Notes: generated from the sequence alone by a model not told the origin. A stretch of DNA of 64,000 nucleotides from Kappaphycus alvarezii (GCA_002205965.3 NADL03000512.1:1922001-1986000); one strand, 5' to 3'; positions 10,991 to 24,700 are shown, counted from the first letter of the stretch. Program-made: numbers and translations.

Positions 10991-12325
10991 CTAATAGCCG
11001 CTCAGAACACGATCATTAAAAGAAGGCTATGGATGATGAGATTGCATCCCTGGAGGAACTCAAACCCTGGAAGCTAGCTCCCTTGTCCGCTGGTCGGAAA
11101 CCTGTAGGTACCAAGTGGGTATAATACATGAAGGTCAATGGTACAGGGAAAGCAGATCGCTACAAAGCCCAAATTTTCGCTGAATGCTTTACAAAGAAAG
11201 GAGAATCGATTTCTTTGATGTTTTTTATCTAGTCACACGCTAAGCTGCCTTCAGACTTCTTACTAATTTGCCGACTTTTTCCGGCTAGCGTCACCTAAAC
11301 ATCGATGTCAAGAATAACTTTTTAAACGCTCCACTACATGAGGAGATATATGTTCAACAGCCTTGTTGCTGATCTCACAGGGACAAATTTTAAGGATATC
11401 GACGGTAAGATTGAAGCCATAAAAGCAAATTTTAATATTCATACAATGGAGAACTGTAATAAATTACTTCAGATTGCGATTGAAATTTTGGAGCATTCTA
11501 TCAAGCTGCATCACGGGTCGCTAATTAAGCGCATGCTCATGTTCTTTGGAATGGATAATTGCGCTTCTGTTCCTCTTCCAATGCCACCAGGGACTGATTT
11601 GCACCTGTAAGACCCTGATAGGAGGTTAGAGATGTGGAAAAGACGCCTTATTAGCTGTTGACGCGCTGTTTGCTTCATTTAGCAAATACCAGCCGTCAAG
11701 ATATTTGCTACAGTGCTATTTATCTGGCTAGATTTATGAAAAACCTACAATGGCTTTATGGAAGGCTGCCAAGCAGGTGCTCATATACCTTAAATGTACT
11801 AAAACACTTGGCATTGTATATCATAAGAGTAGGGATATGTCAGATACTAATGGAATATTTGATCTAATAACAGTCTACTCAAATTTTGCAAGAGAAACTG
11901 GAAAGAAATTCCATCAGTGTATCATGATGGGAGACGCAATAAGTTGGCGTGGTAAGAAACAATCTATGACCACACTTAGTTCTGGAGAAGCAGAGTACGT
12001 TGCTCTATCCTTTGCTATCAGAGAAGCTCTCTGACTACGTACGTTCAATCAAGTAATTGGGACTCGGAAGACATATGGGCCTTTGAAAATAATGGAAGGT
12101 GACCAGTGCTGTATCAATAACTCTGTAAATCTAGCAATTAATGACTAGACAAAGCACATCGATGTTCAGGTAAAGATGGTCATGGATAACGCCGTTAAAG
12201 GACTGTTGTCGTTGGAATATATACACAGTTCTCAACAAGTTGCTGACATTTTTAAAAAGGCACTATCAAAACCCAGTTCAGTTATTTGGCTTGCAAACTC
12301 AGTATGCAGTAGTCAAAGTTAGAGT
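10991..12325 (+). pseudogene. Copia-1 reverse transcriptase remnant and RNase H
   Basis: The RT start is visible (SLEELKPWKLAPL, GRKPVGTKWV, RYKAQI) near 11,040-11,170. After stops near 11,230 and 11,300 only parts remain. The YVDD box and most of the palm are missing, apparently by deletion near 11,330-11,620. RNase H survives well: AISWRGKKQSMTTLSSGEAE at about 11,936-11,995, a stop at about 12,034, then KHIDVQ and QVADIFKKAL near 12,150-12,270. A G-rich tract at 12,339-12,347 lies just before the 3' LTR and is the likely polypurine tract. Confidence 0.8.
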
Positions 12326-12348
12326 TTGCTGTTCCCCTCGGGGGGGGT

Positions 12349-12564
12349 TGACGGGTACGAAAGTGTACGAATGGAATAATTAATTACATAGAACTCCAGT
12401 AGAAGAAATAAGAATCGCTATACTCCTGGAGAGGGATAACTGAAATATTTATAAGATTGAATGAAATTAAATGTAACACACCTAAAGCAGAAGTAGTAGT
12501 GCAATGCAAATCGTAGGGAAAAAATAAAAGACAATAAGTTTCCCACTGCAAAAAATTCTCAACA
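12349..12564 (+). repeat. Copia-1 3' LTR
   Basis: It begins TGACGGGTACG after a run of seven G and ends TTCTCAACA. It matches both halves of the interrupted 5' LTR, including CCTGGAGAGGGATA, which spans the site where the solo LTR sits in the other copy. About 216 bases. Confidence 0.78.
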
Positions 12565-12779
12565 AGATTGAATATATCTCTCAAAGGTAGAAAACCCATA
12601 CTTTCCCCTCTTTTGATGAATTGCACAGGGGAGATAGGAATTCAGTACTCTAATGTAGAAGTTGGCTAAACCGATAGCGTAACTGTCAAGGCATCGCGAA
12701 ATTCATTGCCGCAAAGAGCGAACCTGATTTAAAAACTATACTAGAGTTTCGATGGGAGGACAGTTACTTAGTTGTCGCA

Positions 12780-12903
12780 GTCAGCGGACAAGCCGCGTTG
12801 GAGTTTATTGCCACCGTCGAATGAAGTTGCAGAAGAACGCCTCGTAACTTCGAAACCCGTTCCATTGCGCGACTGGCTACGGTTATAGCGATCTCTGTGA
12901 CAA
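12780..12903 (-). pseudogene. Fragment of zinc-finger/nuclease non-LTR RT C-terminus
   Basis: The minus strand reads VASRAMERVSKLRGVLLQ and then NSNAACPLT. This matches the C-terminal end of the RT remnant at 24,822-25,193 (VATRAMERFSKVRGILLQ, TSNAACLLAG) and the one near 51,830. It is the third piece of one subfamily in this window. It lies just right of the Copia-1 3' LTR and has no recognisable upstream part. Confidence 0.6.
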
Positions 12904-12909
12904 TAGAGT

Positions 12910-13700
12910 GCAACACACTTACGTGTTGTGATTTTTAGAAACGCTGAAGATGTGCGAGAGTTGCTCTAGCCCAAATTTATGATACGGAGACATGAATATT
13001 AACCTAAATACTAAACTTTAGTAAGTGATTTACGTAGAGTGCTGAACAAACAGCAAAAAAAGGCAGCGGCTACAGCAAAAATTGAAGGGATAGAGTATAA
13101 AAGCGGACGGGCGATGTTAGCGGCGAGTATGAAAGAAATGCAGTGGTTTTTGCCTAGAGTAGACAAGATGAGTAGGTTGAGAACAAAATTTTCGATGCTC
13201 TTTTTACTTCAGTGCACGGGGAAGTGGGATCTTACATAGGCAGTAAATGCCGTCGGCTCTCTCCAGCACATCTAGTTAATAAATTGTTAGCTCCCTAGTG
13301 GATAGTCGTAAGGACGGTTCTAGTGACCCTGACATTACAAAGATCCTAACAGGCATCGCCAAAAGTACAATAAGATAGAGAAAATATAGACCACATACAG
13401 TAGAGTCGAAGTAGTATTAAGGGCAAAAAAGCTAAACTAAAGGACTGTAAATAATACGTAAAAAAGTTTAAGTATCTTTGTAATTTTAGCGGGAACTGAT
13501 AAAATTTTTTGACACTTGATTGGCTGAAATAGAACCATAAAAGTAACGATAGAATATCGTTACGCTCCCCATTCCGCGAAAAAAGGATTACTAATATTTT
13601 GGAATCGTTCCAATAGATACCAAAATGCCACAAAGTTGTGTCTGAGTGGTCGAATTGTTCCTTCGGGGTAAGGCTAGCATGACTGTCCGGGTAATATCGT
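12910..13700. other. Interval without recognised gene
   Basis: Between the RT fragment and Gypsy-2 there is no supported gene. A 66-codon frame at 13,039-13,239 (Lys/Ala-rich start) shows no family features. Gag and the 5' LTR of Gypsy-2 are expected here, but I could not identify either. Confidence 0.4.
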
Positions 13701-13717
13701 AATCCCGTCTTCGGAAG

Positions 13718-14311
13718 ATGAAGTCGGAAAATTTCGATAGATCTATCCGCTCACAAACCACCGCTAAGAACAAACAAGATAAGAAGAAAGGACAGGATGC
13801 TGGTACAACTGGTCGTTTTGATGACCTCAACGACAACCCGTCATCACCTGTCTCCCTTGACATCCCGTCATGTCCGATTTCAGTTTATGATGGCCGTACA
13901 TCTTACAAGTGTACAGGTCACTGCGAAGATGGTAGCGACGACAGCATCGTCTCTTCCAAGCTTTCCAAGGCCGCTGCCCTTACAGGCATCGGCAAGCTCA
14001 AGCTCACTGCAATTTAACCGGTACGCCTACAAGTCGCCCTCCGTTCTGATGAACGTGCAGAGTCTTTTAGGTTCTTCCTTTATTGAACTGCCCCGCGTAC
14101 TTTCCTGCATCTCGCAGTCGGGCAGTTGTCGCTCGTGAATGTAACGTACTTGGCGGCAGATGATGAAACCGCTTGTGAAGATTTACTGATTGGCCTACCT
14201 GTCTTTCGTCACTTACAAGTCGACACCAAGACCCTATTGAAGCCAACTGTGCCGCCTTGGATGGTGCTGTCTGCTCAACATTGGGCAGCCCCACTACCTC
14301 CAGCCGTTTAG
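13718..14311 (+). pseudogene. Gypsy-2 protease region
   Basis: A Lys-rich linker (KNKQDKKKGQDAG) leads to the active-site region CTGHCEDGSDDSIVSSKLSKA, where D-G-S-D-D stands in place of the usual D-T-G-A. After a stop and a gap the closing strand appears in another frame near 14,185 (LLIGLPVFRHLQVDTKTLL). Such D-x-S-D variants are typical of this protist and fungal gypsy group as I know it. The two parts need a frameshift near 14,015-14,130. Confidence 0.65.
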
Positions 14312-14459
14312 TTAGCGTCAGCCGCGTGATTATTTTCCATCTAAACAAAGTTTTGGATGACAACTGCTTGGAGGATAAGCATCTGTCTCGTTCCCGACCG
14401 CGCGTAGAGTACTAAACGCACGCACTGCCCAGGATCCCTTCCTGGAACCCTCCCCCCGT

Positions 14460-16200
14460 GACTCTATAGATGAGTATCAGCATGAAAAAATCCGTTGCGC
14501 TACCGCAGCGCTTGTTGAGAACGCTAGGGAAAATGGCATGGAAGAGACAGATGTCAAGGAGCTACAGAAAGTAACCAACGATTACATAGACATATTCCGC
14601 GTCGGTCTCTCTGCAGGCATCCCAGCTCAAGTCAAGCCTCTGAAGATTGAATTGGTCCCTGACAATCGCCATACCCGCATACGGCTTCGGAACTACTCAC
14701 AAGATCAAAAGGACTTCTTGAAGCGTTTCGTTGCGAATCTAATTTGCTTGGGTAATGTCTATTTCAACCCAATATCAGCGTGGGCAAGCGCTCCTTTGAT
14801 CGTCCCGAAGCCAGGAACCGCACCGTTCCGCTTCATGGTCGACCTCTGTTCCGTTAATAAGTACACCATCCGTCACCAATACCCGATGTCAAATTTGGAA
14901 CACGGAGATACCAAACTCGCTGGCTCCACTGTGAATGCTACGTTCGATCTATCGCACGGTTACTTGAAGTTTTCTCTTGGCAAGTCCTCTAAAGAGTGCC
15001 AATAATTCATTACACCTGGCGGAATTTTCACCCCCACCCGCCTATTACATGGGACTCCAAATGCGGTTAAGTTCCTCCAATCATGCCTAGCTGGCATCCT
15101 ACTTTCATCAGTTCGGTCTACTCTTCTTCACTGGCTTGATGATATGCTCTATATGCCAAAACAGTCAAGGCACTACTGTCGACTATACAGGATTTATTCA
15201 AGTTTTGCTCCGAATACAAAATCAAGTTACACCTGCCCAAATGCCCGTTGTATGCTACATCTCTCCGATGGTGCGGCCGCAATATCTCATCAAATGTCAC
15301 CCACCTTAATCCAAGGCACATAGATGGCCTCCTCTCCATGGAGGAGCCTACAACTGGCGCCCAGTTGCATCAATTTATTTGTGCTATGAAGTGGCTCAAA
15401 CACGGCATCCCGGATTTCACTAAGCTCATTGATCCACTGCACTCTTTCTTAGGACGCGTCTACAAATGCGCTGGACAGCGTACCAAACGAGCGGCTGGGG
15501 GCATTTCTCTTGCTGCTCTAGACTGGGGGTCTGTTGAGGGGACTGCATTCCAAGCTTGCAAAAACGCCGTTGCCGAGCAAGTTAAGTTAGCGCATCGGGA
15601 CATCGAGAAACGTTTGTGCATATATACAGATTCTTCCGACACATTCTGGTCTGGCATTGTGACTCAAGTCCCGAGATCTGATCTCCCAAAGCTCCATGCT
15701 GAACAGTCTCACGAATCTCTCGGATTACTCTCCGGTAGGATCCACCCAACGCAACTGGGTTGGTCCTTCCTGGAGAATAATTCATAAACTGTTATTGGTA
15801 AAATGGATCGTATGAATCGGTTGGCCGCTACAGCTGATGGTTTTGACCTCCACACAGATCATAACAACTTCATATTTATTTTTGATCAGCTCTCACTTGT
15901 GCATGATCTTTCGCAAACATCTTTGCGTAAGGTGTTACGATAGACCGTGAGACTATCGTTCTACAACTACACTTGTATATATATCAAAGGCACAAGTAAT
16001 TTGTGGGCTGACCTACTGGGGCACTGGTCTGCGCCACGTACAGTAAGTCGTCTAGTCTGCATATCAGAACTTCCCTCCGCTTCTTCTGAGGACTTTGACC
16101 CGATGTAACCGCACTCAATAGCTGCGGCGCAGCAGCTTCATTCATTTGGCCGGCCTCTAAATCTGGGAGAAAAGAACGTACTGTGGGCTAACCTGGCTTG
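14460..16200 (+). pseudogene. Gypsy-2 reverse transcriptase and RNase H
   Basis: An open frame at 14,538-15,005 gives the RT fingers (SAWASAPLIVPKPGTAPFRF, MVDLCSVNKYTIRHQYPMS). After TAA near 15,003 the palm continues in frame with FITPGGIFTPTR and the catalytic LLHWLDDMLYMP near 15,125-15,160. A frame at 15,248-15,787 covers the connection and the start of RNase H (KRLCIYTDSSDTFWSGIVTQ). RNase H then decays with stops to about 16,200. RT and RNase H make element cDNA in this family; this copy is inactive. Confidence 0.85.
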
Positions 16201-16245
16201 GGCGATCTGGATCCCGGACGCCTGTGACGAATTACAACTTTTTCT

Positions 16246-16900
16246 ATGTGTCATTGCTCACACTGGTCCTCTCAGACACAGAGGAAGCCCTTTTACGGAG
16301 AGGAGTTTGCGCAAATCATAATTTTGAGTAACGATGACATCGTACATCAAGTCCTTTGTGGGCTCTTGTATTCACTGTCTGTCAACGGTCGGAAAGGGAA
16401 GAGTACCTCGCCCATTCAGACCGCCTCTGGAAGGAAGCAATCCCAATGACCTACTAAAATTCGATTATATTGAGATTGGACCAAGTCAAGATGGCAGCAA
16501 ATACGTACCTATGCTCAGGGACGATCATTCCAGCGACATTTGGTTATTAGCTTTCCCGGACACGGCCGCAGATATCGCAGCACGAGCAATTGTGGACTGG
16601 TCTGCTGCATTCGGAGTACCAAAAGGACTAATGTCAGACGGCGCGACACATTTAAAGAACGAAACCGTGCGTCTGGTCGCCAAAGGTTTAAAACCCCCTC
16701 ATCATTTTCATTACCCTACTGCCCCTGGATCAATGGCGAAATAGAGCGGTCCGGAAAGGAAATAGTTCGGACATTTCGTGCAGTGTTATTGGAGCTACAA
16801 CTCAGGCCTGGCGAGTGGCCTGACCTACTTCAACTCGTTTAGAGTGCGCTAAACAACGCACCGTCACCGCAAAGAGGAAATGTGGCACCATTGACTGCAT
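16246..16900 (+). pseudogene. Gypsy-2 integrase
   Basis: A degenerate H2C2 finger ends with CIHC near 16,370. The core follows: first D in LLKFDYIEIG, second D in GLMSDGATHLKNE. A frameshift near 16,735 separates it from the third catalytic residue in INGEIERSGKEIV. A TAG near 16,840 ends the second frame, after which only remnants remain. Confidence 0.85.
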
Positions 16901-17097
16901 TTATTGGATTGGATCTACGCCTTCTATGGAGACATTCATTCGTTCTGACACGGCCGCTACTGTAACGATGACACCTTTGCAAGAGGAACGCTCATTGAAA
17001 ATTTCGACTTTACAACAGAAGGTTGATGAGCTGCACCCTGTGGTACAGAAGACACCTAGTGAGAATCTTCGTGATGCGCGAGAGGCCGCATAGTCCA

Positions 17098-17630
17098 TGA
17101 TGTTGCCAAACTTTACTACTGGTGACTATGTTTTGGTGGTAAGGGAAGATTTTTCAGCTGGAGAGAAACTGGCACTCCGCTGGAGAGGTCTACGACTGGT
17201 ACTACAAGCTTTGTAAGGTTACAACTTACAGATGGAAGACCTTCGCAATGGTGCTCTGCAAGAAGTAAATGGATCCCGGCTGAAGTTTTACACTGACAGT
17301 TCGTTGGGCTCTGCTACCATAATGACACAGGTACTGTCATCCGAGACTGGCATGCCCGTAGCTTACCTGATGAAGATCATAAATGACGATGGTGAGCTCA
17401 AGGTACACGTTAGGTGGAAAAGGCTTCCAACATCAGAGGGCACACTGGAACCGCTCCAGAACTTGTTTGAAGACGTACCTCAATTAGTGCTGCGATTTTT
17501 TGGAACGCAAGAACACGCCCCGCATTCTCGTCGAAAATACGCGCGAGATCTTGGGTCTTTGAGAGACGGTAGTGTAGCACATATACGATACTATAGAGTG
17601 CCAAGGTACATTATTAATCACTTAGATTAA
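17098..17630 (+). pseudogene. Gypsy-2 integrase C-terminus with chromodomain-like fold
   Basis: FTTGDYVLVVREDFSAGEKL, a stop near 17,215, then an open frame from 17,232. The frame ends in a chromodomain-like sequence (LKVHVRWKRLPTSEGTLEPL, QNLFEDVPQLVLRF). Chromodomains at this place steer chromovirus integration toward marked chromatin. The signature VRWxxLPxSExTxEPL is well kept, which makes this the best preserved part of Gypsy-2. Confidence 0.75.
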
Positions 17631-17639
17631 TTTGGGATC

Positions 17640-20600
17640 AACTTAGGATCAGGTCTCCGGATCCGCAGTGTACTGCATGGTCAGCATAGTGGACACATCA
17701 CCGCCGCCGTTACTGTCTGTAGCACGAATCGGGCGTCGCGAGGACTGAAATCGACTACTTAACCCCACATCGAGTTGATTCAGTAAGGCATCTCGAAAAG
17801 AGGCATCGAACACCAACCATCATTCCTTGACCCGTCACACCAAGGCATAGTTTTTTGAAAATTTTGCATTTATTGGTATCAGCTAAAAAATGACGCAGGT
17901 ATGAGTAGCATAGGAAATGCTTTAGTTTCGTTTAATTAAATTGTGTAGAACGTACTTGTGTAGACAGTGTGTTGACTGCAGGTATGAAACACAGAATTTT
18001 CTAAGCTGTAAACTAGATTTGGTACGAGCTTCTTCTTGTCTTGTTTTGGGGAGTTTAAAAAGGAAGTTGTAGGTTGGGCAGGAGAGATTCCGCTTGCTAG
18101 ATTCAGCTAGTCACAATCCATTATGATGAAAAATAAGAATTAATTTTGTTAAAAGTATTAAAAGTGTGCCTCAGAAGAACATTTTCAATTTATTAGAAGA
18201 TGTTTTCCAAATTTAAGATTAGGTGAGGAACATTTTCGAAAATATTTTCTTCGTGATATCCTTTGACAATTTTCTAGTAGTATTATAATGACAGGAGCAA
18301 CGATTTTTTGTTGCAGATATGGAAATGCCACATTTCTTATTTCAGTCGGAGGAAGCGAACTTTTTGTCCATTTGGAAGTAGAACAAATATAATGCATTAT
18401 TTAAAAGCTCGACTAACTATAGAAGTAATCCTCGGGCAATTTAGCGAAAATTATTGCTCAATATAATTGCGTAAACTTTAGTCAGAAGATTAAAACATCG
18501 ATACTGAACGAAATTGATACGAAACCATCGAAATGAAACGTTTCAAAATAAAATATGAAATGTAGGTCTTTCGTGACTAAACTATATGCTTCTGCAAGAA
18601 ACAGGGAAATCTGTACCAGCATAGGGAATGTACCAATTTGGATCTTAATAATAAATAAAATTTTGGAATCTTCCTATTCATCCAGACCTGATCAATTTTG
18701 GGCAGTTACAAAACCCTAAAAGTAATGAAAAAAGCCCGATCACCTCAAAGCAATCGCTGTATCACAGTAAATACTGTTTCATCTGCAATCTAATAAAATT
18801 AGTTTGAAATTACAGATGGAATAAGTCCCATGAGCAGTTCTATTTTGTCGACCAAGAAAATTAAAAATATGGAAGCAGTTTAATTCAGTATATGGAAACG
18901 GTATTACTTTTTACGATCCCATATAGTCCTCCACAAAATTTACAAAAGCAACGGAGACAAACAAATAATGTCGTTTCATTCGCTTCACACGCCTCGCTCC
19001 ACTCCTCTGCACAAAGCAACTGCGATGCCTTCAAAAATACCCCCCAAGGTATCTTTCCGCGCTCTCATTCGAAGTCGGCAATGTTTTGTGCAAAAGTTCG
19101 TAACGGCCACCTTTGCAGTCTCCTCTTGCTTCTTACGGTGCTTTATGCTTCTTCTGAAACTCACTGTTGCGCTGCGGCTTGAAGGCGAGCAAAGAATTTG
19201 ACCAAAATAACTGGATTGGAGCTTATTTCCGATAATTAAGTTCTAAGGTCACCGTCTGATAAGCTAATTTTATTTGACGTCTCAGCGATGTGGAGTATTG
19301 TATTCACATCGTTGACAGCTGTGGAAGGTCCCTGGACAGTTGCATTCCTTCCTCGATTAATGCAAGGGTACGCTCATCACTGGTTAGTCTCACATTCCCG
19401 GATTCGGGAGTTGCAGATTACTTGAGTTGAAGCGTCACAATTCCAACACGTTCGGGCGACTATCAATATTTTTACGATAAAGGCGCGGAAAAGCCTTGTT
19501 AAATGGGAACAGAACTGTTTCTTTAAAGCTACTCGTTATTTTTTGCGCTTGAAGTATTGAAAATCCGTGTACAACACATGAGAAACTGAACAACGTCCGA
19601 AAGTCGACCCCTGCTTGAGAACAAGCCTATTTCCGCAGTTACCGAAATCCAAGCTTGAATTTTTTAATCACATGTTTATCGGACAGCTGCAAGATATGAC
19701 ACGTTTGGGCAGTTGCAATCAATGCTCCAATGTTGTTTTCTTTGGATTATTCAATCCTCTCTATTCCGCTTCAAGGGAAATATCCACCAAGAGTTCGAAA
19801 TATATTCTCCACCCCTACATTTTTTCTCAATGAAACTATTGGTGTGTTTGATGGTGGAATATTGAGTACCCATTTCCATCGAACCGTTTTCGGTGGCATT
19901 CAAAACAACAGACGACGAGGAGAACCATCCTTCAGAAGAAAAACGGGAGGCAGCATAATTCAGACTTCCCTGAAATTTCCCTGAATAGTATCAAACCAGC
20001 GCTCCTTTTTAACATTTACGTGGGCAATAAAGATAGTATCAATCTTTAAAAAACTGACAGAAACACAAAAAACCGCTGTATCGTGTATATATTTGGTACT
20101 GCTACATGCCTTGTATCCTTCTGTTGACTGTTTGACTCAGTGAAGACCTTCTTCTTCGCGCCCTATGTGCCATCAACTGCTGCTTCACCAATGCTCCGAA
20201 TGCAGTTGGAGATGGCAAGGATACCGGGATGTTGCCCTTTCATCTTTCGAAGTATACGAAAAAAGAATTCGAATGGCTCTTACTTCTCTGCATTTAGTTT
20301 TGAGCATTCTTTGTTCTCCTGAGATCTAAATTTCAGTTTGCAGTGAAATAAGGGAAATGCCAGTAATGTGTCCTGGCAACAACTACCGTTTTTGAAACCA
20401 GGACTACCATCCGAAGCAGTCCTAGCCATCCTATATCGGAGTGATTCATGCCTTAAGACAGCCCCACGACTCGCACAAAACAGAAGACGCTAGACAACTA
20501 CCTGCTCCTCTGTCTGCTTTCAACGCAGGTAATCCTCCGCTAATCGCTTTCCTCCGAGAATCCTTTACAAACTTTTTTCATCCCAATTGTCCAAATAATG

Positions 20601-23600
20601 CTTCATTTATCTAACGGAAATATAGCCGAAAAATAGATGCGCGCTTTCTCTCCGAGATTCTTTCTAGCTTTAGAGTCCAATTCATGTTGTATCGTAATAA
20701 TAGGAGCAGATTTTCACACATTTCAGTCTGACTGAGTGTGTTGCATCCTGCATCCTGCATCCTGAAGGATAGAGGCATCGTTCAATTGTTCCATGTGTAG
20801 TTAATATTTGCCCAAAAGGGCTGAGGAGTACCCAAATGGTTTATTGAAATGAAATCTCAGAGGTGAAATAGTGTAGGAAAAGCGTAGGGCGCATTTGGGG
20901 AGTGCATATTTGGCAGGTGCACACTGCTTTTGTCCTGAAATTTTCTTGTTGGGCAGAATTGACCCTTCCGGGAGATTTTTGTGATCTGCGCCTACATTTA
21001 GCTTCTTTAAAGTGTTTAATTTAAGCCCCATTGTATTTTGTAATTTTATTGAGTTATTTGAAGTTTTAAATTTTGACGTGTCACAAAAACTAGTAAATTT
21101 ATAATCACCTTTTTATTTATCCGTTTTCTACCCGTAATTTACTCTGTTATTACCAACCCGAGAGTATTATCTTGATAATCGATGAGGAAAATTATATTTT
21201 TTCTATAGTTAATACAAAATTGGTTTATTGGTTTTACGACTTTTCAATTCTTTAGAATTTTTCAATTTACATAGACTAAATTATAAACCCTATTTTTTCT
21301 ACAGAATAACTCTGAAAAATGTAGTAATCAAATAATCATCAATTTTTAATTTTACTCCTCTAATAGGTACTAAAGATATTTATGTGTACAAAGCATTCCG
21401 CGATTTATATGTAGAGATATATATGGACTCGGAAGCTGAGAAAGAAAAGGTTTAAATACTACAGTCTAATATTTTCTACAGCTAAAGCGCTGTGAAACGC
21501 AATGTTTAACAGAACACTGAACAGGGCTCGATTATCATTGCCAGTTCAATTGTTTCGAACGAGCATTGCCCTTGTATGCACTACATCAGATTTGTACGAG
21601 TTTACAGACACTAAATATAGAAACACAGAACGGAACGAGATCAGGTAAATGAATTTCATAAAATTCAATGGCTAACTACCGTTCGAATAATATGCTTCTT
21701 GAAATTTATTTAAGAATAAAGTTCTACCTAATCATTCTTAAAGGCAGAAGTAGTATTATCGTAGCTTTTTATGTTCTTTCAGTAATTTTTCGCGAATAGT
21801 AGGAGTCAAGAGAGCAGTTAGTTCCTTTTCTACGATCAATATTGCTATTATTGATCAGAATGATTTTATTCCCTAGACGACACCTTCTTTGGATCAATGC
21901 CCCGAAATTACCGGAAGCCTACAGTCCAGCATGAGTTAAAATAAGCTCTAGTGGGAGTTTTCAGCTTACAATTCTACCTCAGATTTCCGCCAATTTCCTC
22001 GCTTTTAGTTTACCGAAGTATTAAATTAAGGCAGGCTACAACCTCGAAAAGGCTTGATGCCACTTTCCCTTATTTCTGAAAGAGACCAATTTGGCTTGGA
22101 AGTCAAATTGTTTTTATCCCTTTGTTTTGTTGTGTCCCGTAATTTCAAACAGATTGTAATTAAAAATATCAACCAAAGTTTCGCAAAGTTAACTTTAGAA
22201 TAAATCTTAAGGGAAATTTGACTTCGTGGCATGTTTAATAAAAAGCAATAAATCCGAGTAATAAATATACTGCAATTTTGTGATTTTAAAATTGGAACCA
22301 TTCCATTGTCGCTTCAAGCCATTTTCTTTCGTAGATAATCTTTTTTATGACCCAACTATTGTTTGCAAATGACTTTTATTTCTTATATGAAAACATCAAT
22401 TGAACTGGAAAAATGTAGAGGTTTGAGTAAGTAGTTGATTGAAAACTTTTATCAGTGTACAAAAGGTATACTTTTGATAGTTTTATTTTTCAGAATTATA
22501 ATAATAAATTGTTATATAGTTCATTCTATAACATCAAAATATGTGTACTTTCATGGATCTCGACGCAATTGCGTAGTTACAAATATAATTGTATGTAAAA
22601 GGTTAAAGAGGAGCAGAATTCCTCAGCAAGCAATTGTCAACTGTGAATCTTCAAATCTGGGTAATTGGTCGATAACTACTATCGATCTCTTGTGCAAATT
22701 ATTATTTTAGTAATCTATGCTAGCAAACAGAAAAGCGTTAAATTTATTTTAATCATTGCAACTAGCATCCGAACTGATAAAACATTTCCATTTTTTCTTA
22801 ATTTTAGTGTTGAATAAACATTAATGTTTGAGACCTCAAATGATTAAATACTGCAAAATAAATTTTCAGGCCCAAACGGGGAAAATTTAAGACACTTATG
22901 GTAGCCTCAAAATTTACCCAACTAACTTTCAGAATTTATAGGCAGCATTAAAAAACTGCTAATGAAGAAATTTGGAAATGAATTGAGTAATTTGATGTTC
23001 GAGAAAACATTTCCGGCCTTCTTTTTTTATTAAGCTTGGTTGGAAAAGAATAGTTTGAATTTTTGCCACTAGCTCTTAAGTGTGTCGCTTTTTTTCGGGG
23101 AGCCATTACGTTTCATTTAGTCCATAACACTGGAAAAAGATATTTTTTCCACATTTAGACTTAAGTAAAAGGATAAATTTTCCTTGAGGGAATCTTGCTC
23201 ATCGATGGAATTATAAGCAAATACTAAGAACCCTTCAATATCTCTACCAAAAATTTTGGAAGCTTTCGTTCATGAGGAAAGTCCCACTTTATTTTGAATT
23301 ATCTGAATAATATGCTTGTTGAGCGTAATGAATGTCTCGAGCAAGGGCATAATCACGTCAAAAGATCCCTTAAAATATTTTCGAAACCAGTCGAATTCAG
23401 GGATTTCCCACTAGGATACTGTACTAAGTTGTATTATCGCCAAAAAATTTAATATTTATAAATTCATGAAACCCGTTGAGTTATTTATTTTCTACTTCAA
23501 TGTTTCGAAGATTTGAGAATATCTTTTAAAGCTTGATCTTAATTCGTCATTTCGCCAATCAAGCAGTATAATTATTGCTTATGTTTTTTAATTTTCATTA

Positions 23601-24700
23601 ACAGAACATATCATTGGACCGAATGAACTTTATTAAAATTTTTAAGAGACTGTTTAAAATTTTTAATATAAAGGAATAGTAAAACAACTAAATTCTACTG
23701 CGATCCATTTGCTCACACTTGAAATCTTAACATTTGCATAAAAATTGACAGTTTAATGTCATGACGTTAAAATTTATCGAAAAGTTTATTTTCTAACGTT
23801 TTTACTTAACCAGATCTAAAACTATGCAAATTGAGACAAGTCAATATTTACTGTCAATCTGTGCATTTTTCTTGTAAATACTACGAACAGTATGATTTAA
23901 GGATGAAAGAAAATTCATTAGTCCCATTGGTGTAAACGCTGATCTTTTTTGGTGAAAATTCGAAAGGGAAATATCTCTCGATTTTCAGAATATATATTTA
24001 AACATTTTCAATCTAGTATTAATGACTTCTGAATATTAGCTGAGAATTTATGTAGTACAAATGAGCATTGAAGGTGATTTGTATTAAGAATTCGTTAATG
24101 TGAAGTACTACTCGACAAATTGTAAAGAGTGCACAGAACTTCAGCACCTTTTCTCGCTTTACAATATTCTAATTATATTATTGATGGAATATATAAATAA
24201 AAACTATATAATGTCTATGTTTGTTATATAAGTCCTTTAAAAGACAATGGCATCATTGGTACAATACTAGGCTCACATACTTGAAACGACTGTTCAATAA
24301 ATTTTTCTTATTTAGCTATATTATTGTCTCCAACTATGAAAAATTTCCCATGCTCAACTTATTTCTACATCTAAAATGATTCTGTAAGTGAACAATTATT
24401 TTCTACCACTGAAATGTAGAGAGAAATTATTTTCCTTAATAAAAATCAATTTAGTTCTTTTGGGACTTTTTCAAAGCCCTTTCAATTAGTAGTGAGGTTT
24501 ACTCTGGAGAACCGCTAAAACTTGTCTCAGGTAGTTCCAAATACTTTCTGCAAGCATACGAGTTTCTTGTACTACACAAATTTATGAACATTGTACTCTG
24601 TTCCTAACATATTCAGAATGAGCTGGCTTATTATAACATTTCGCTGAATACAGAGTTATTGGGCCATATAATAAAAGGGGAAAATGGTGGGTTAATTTAC
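17640..24700. other. AT-rich interval, no recognised gene
   Basis: About 7 kb of clearly AT-rich sequence. Open frames are short and none shows a family signature. A less AT-rich patch at about 18,960-19,200 has two overlapping frames without recognisable motifs. Apart from a 7 bp tandem repeat (separate entry) I see nothing to annotate. It could be old decayed transposon sequence or true intergenic DNA. Confidence 0.6.
20743..20763. repeat. Short tandem repeat, GCATCCT x3
   Basis: Three perfect units of GCATCCT in a row, a minor microsatellite in the AT-rich interval. Confidence 0.85.

Larger units (their letters stand above)
7416..12564 (+). mobile_element. Ty1/copia LTR retrotransposon Copia-1, decayed, with nested insertion
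   Basis: Two related LTRs (7,416-8,380 and 12,349-12,564) flank gag, protease, integrase, a gutted RT and RNase H in copia order. The primer site follows the 5' LTR at once. The 5' LTR is split by a solo Gypsy-1 LTR, which must be the younger insertion. All coding regions carry stops, and RT has lost its catalytic part. No matching 5 bp target duplication is visible outside the LTRs (the left flank ends CGTAT, the right flank begins AGATT). Confidence 0.88.
13718..17630 (+). mobile_element. Ty3/gypsy chromodomain element Gypsy-2, decayed
   Basis: Protease, RT, RNase H, integrase and a C-terminal chromodomain-like region follow one another on the plus strand. The proteins differ clearly from Gypsy-1: the RT box is LDDM rather than IDDL and a chromodomain is present. 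This layout defines chromovirus-type Ty3/gypsy elements. Stops occur in every domain. I could not find LTRs or a primer site, so the given ends are coding ends. Confidence 0.85.

Noticed and set aside
18892..19201. Two overlapping frames in a less AT-rich patch
   Set aside because: Neither has recognisable motifs, and overlap in two phases over one patch suggests chance.
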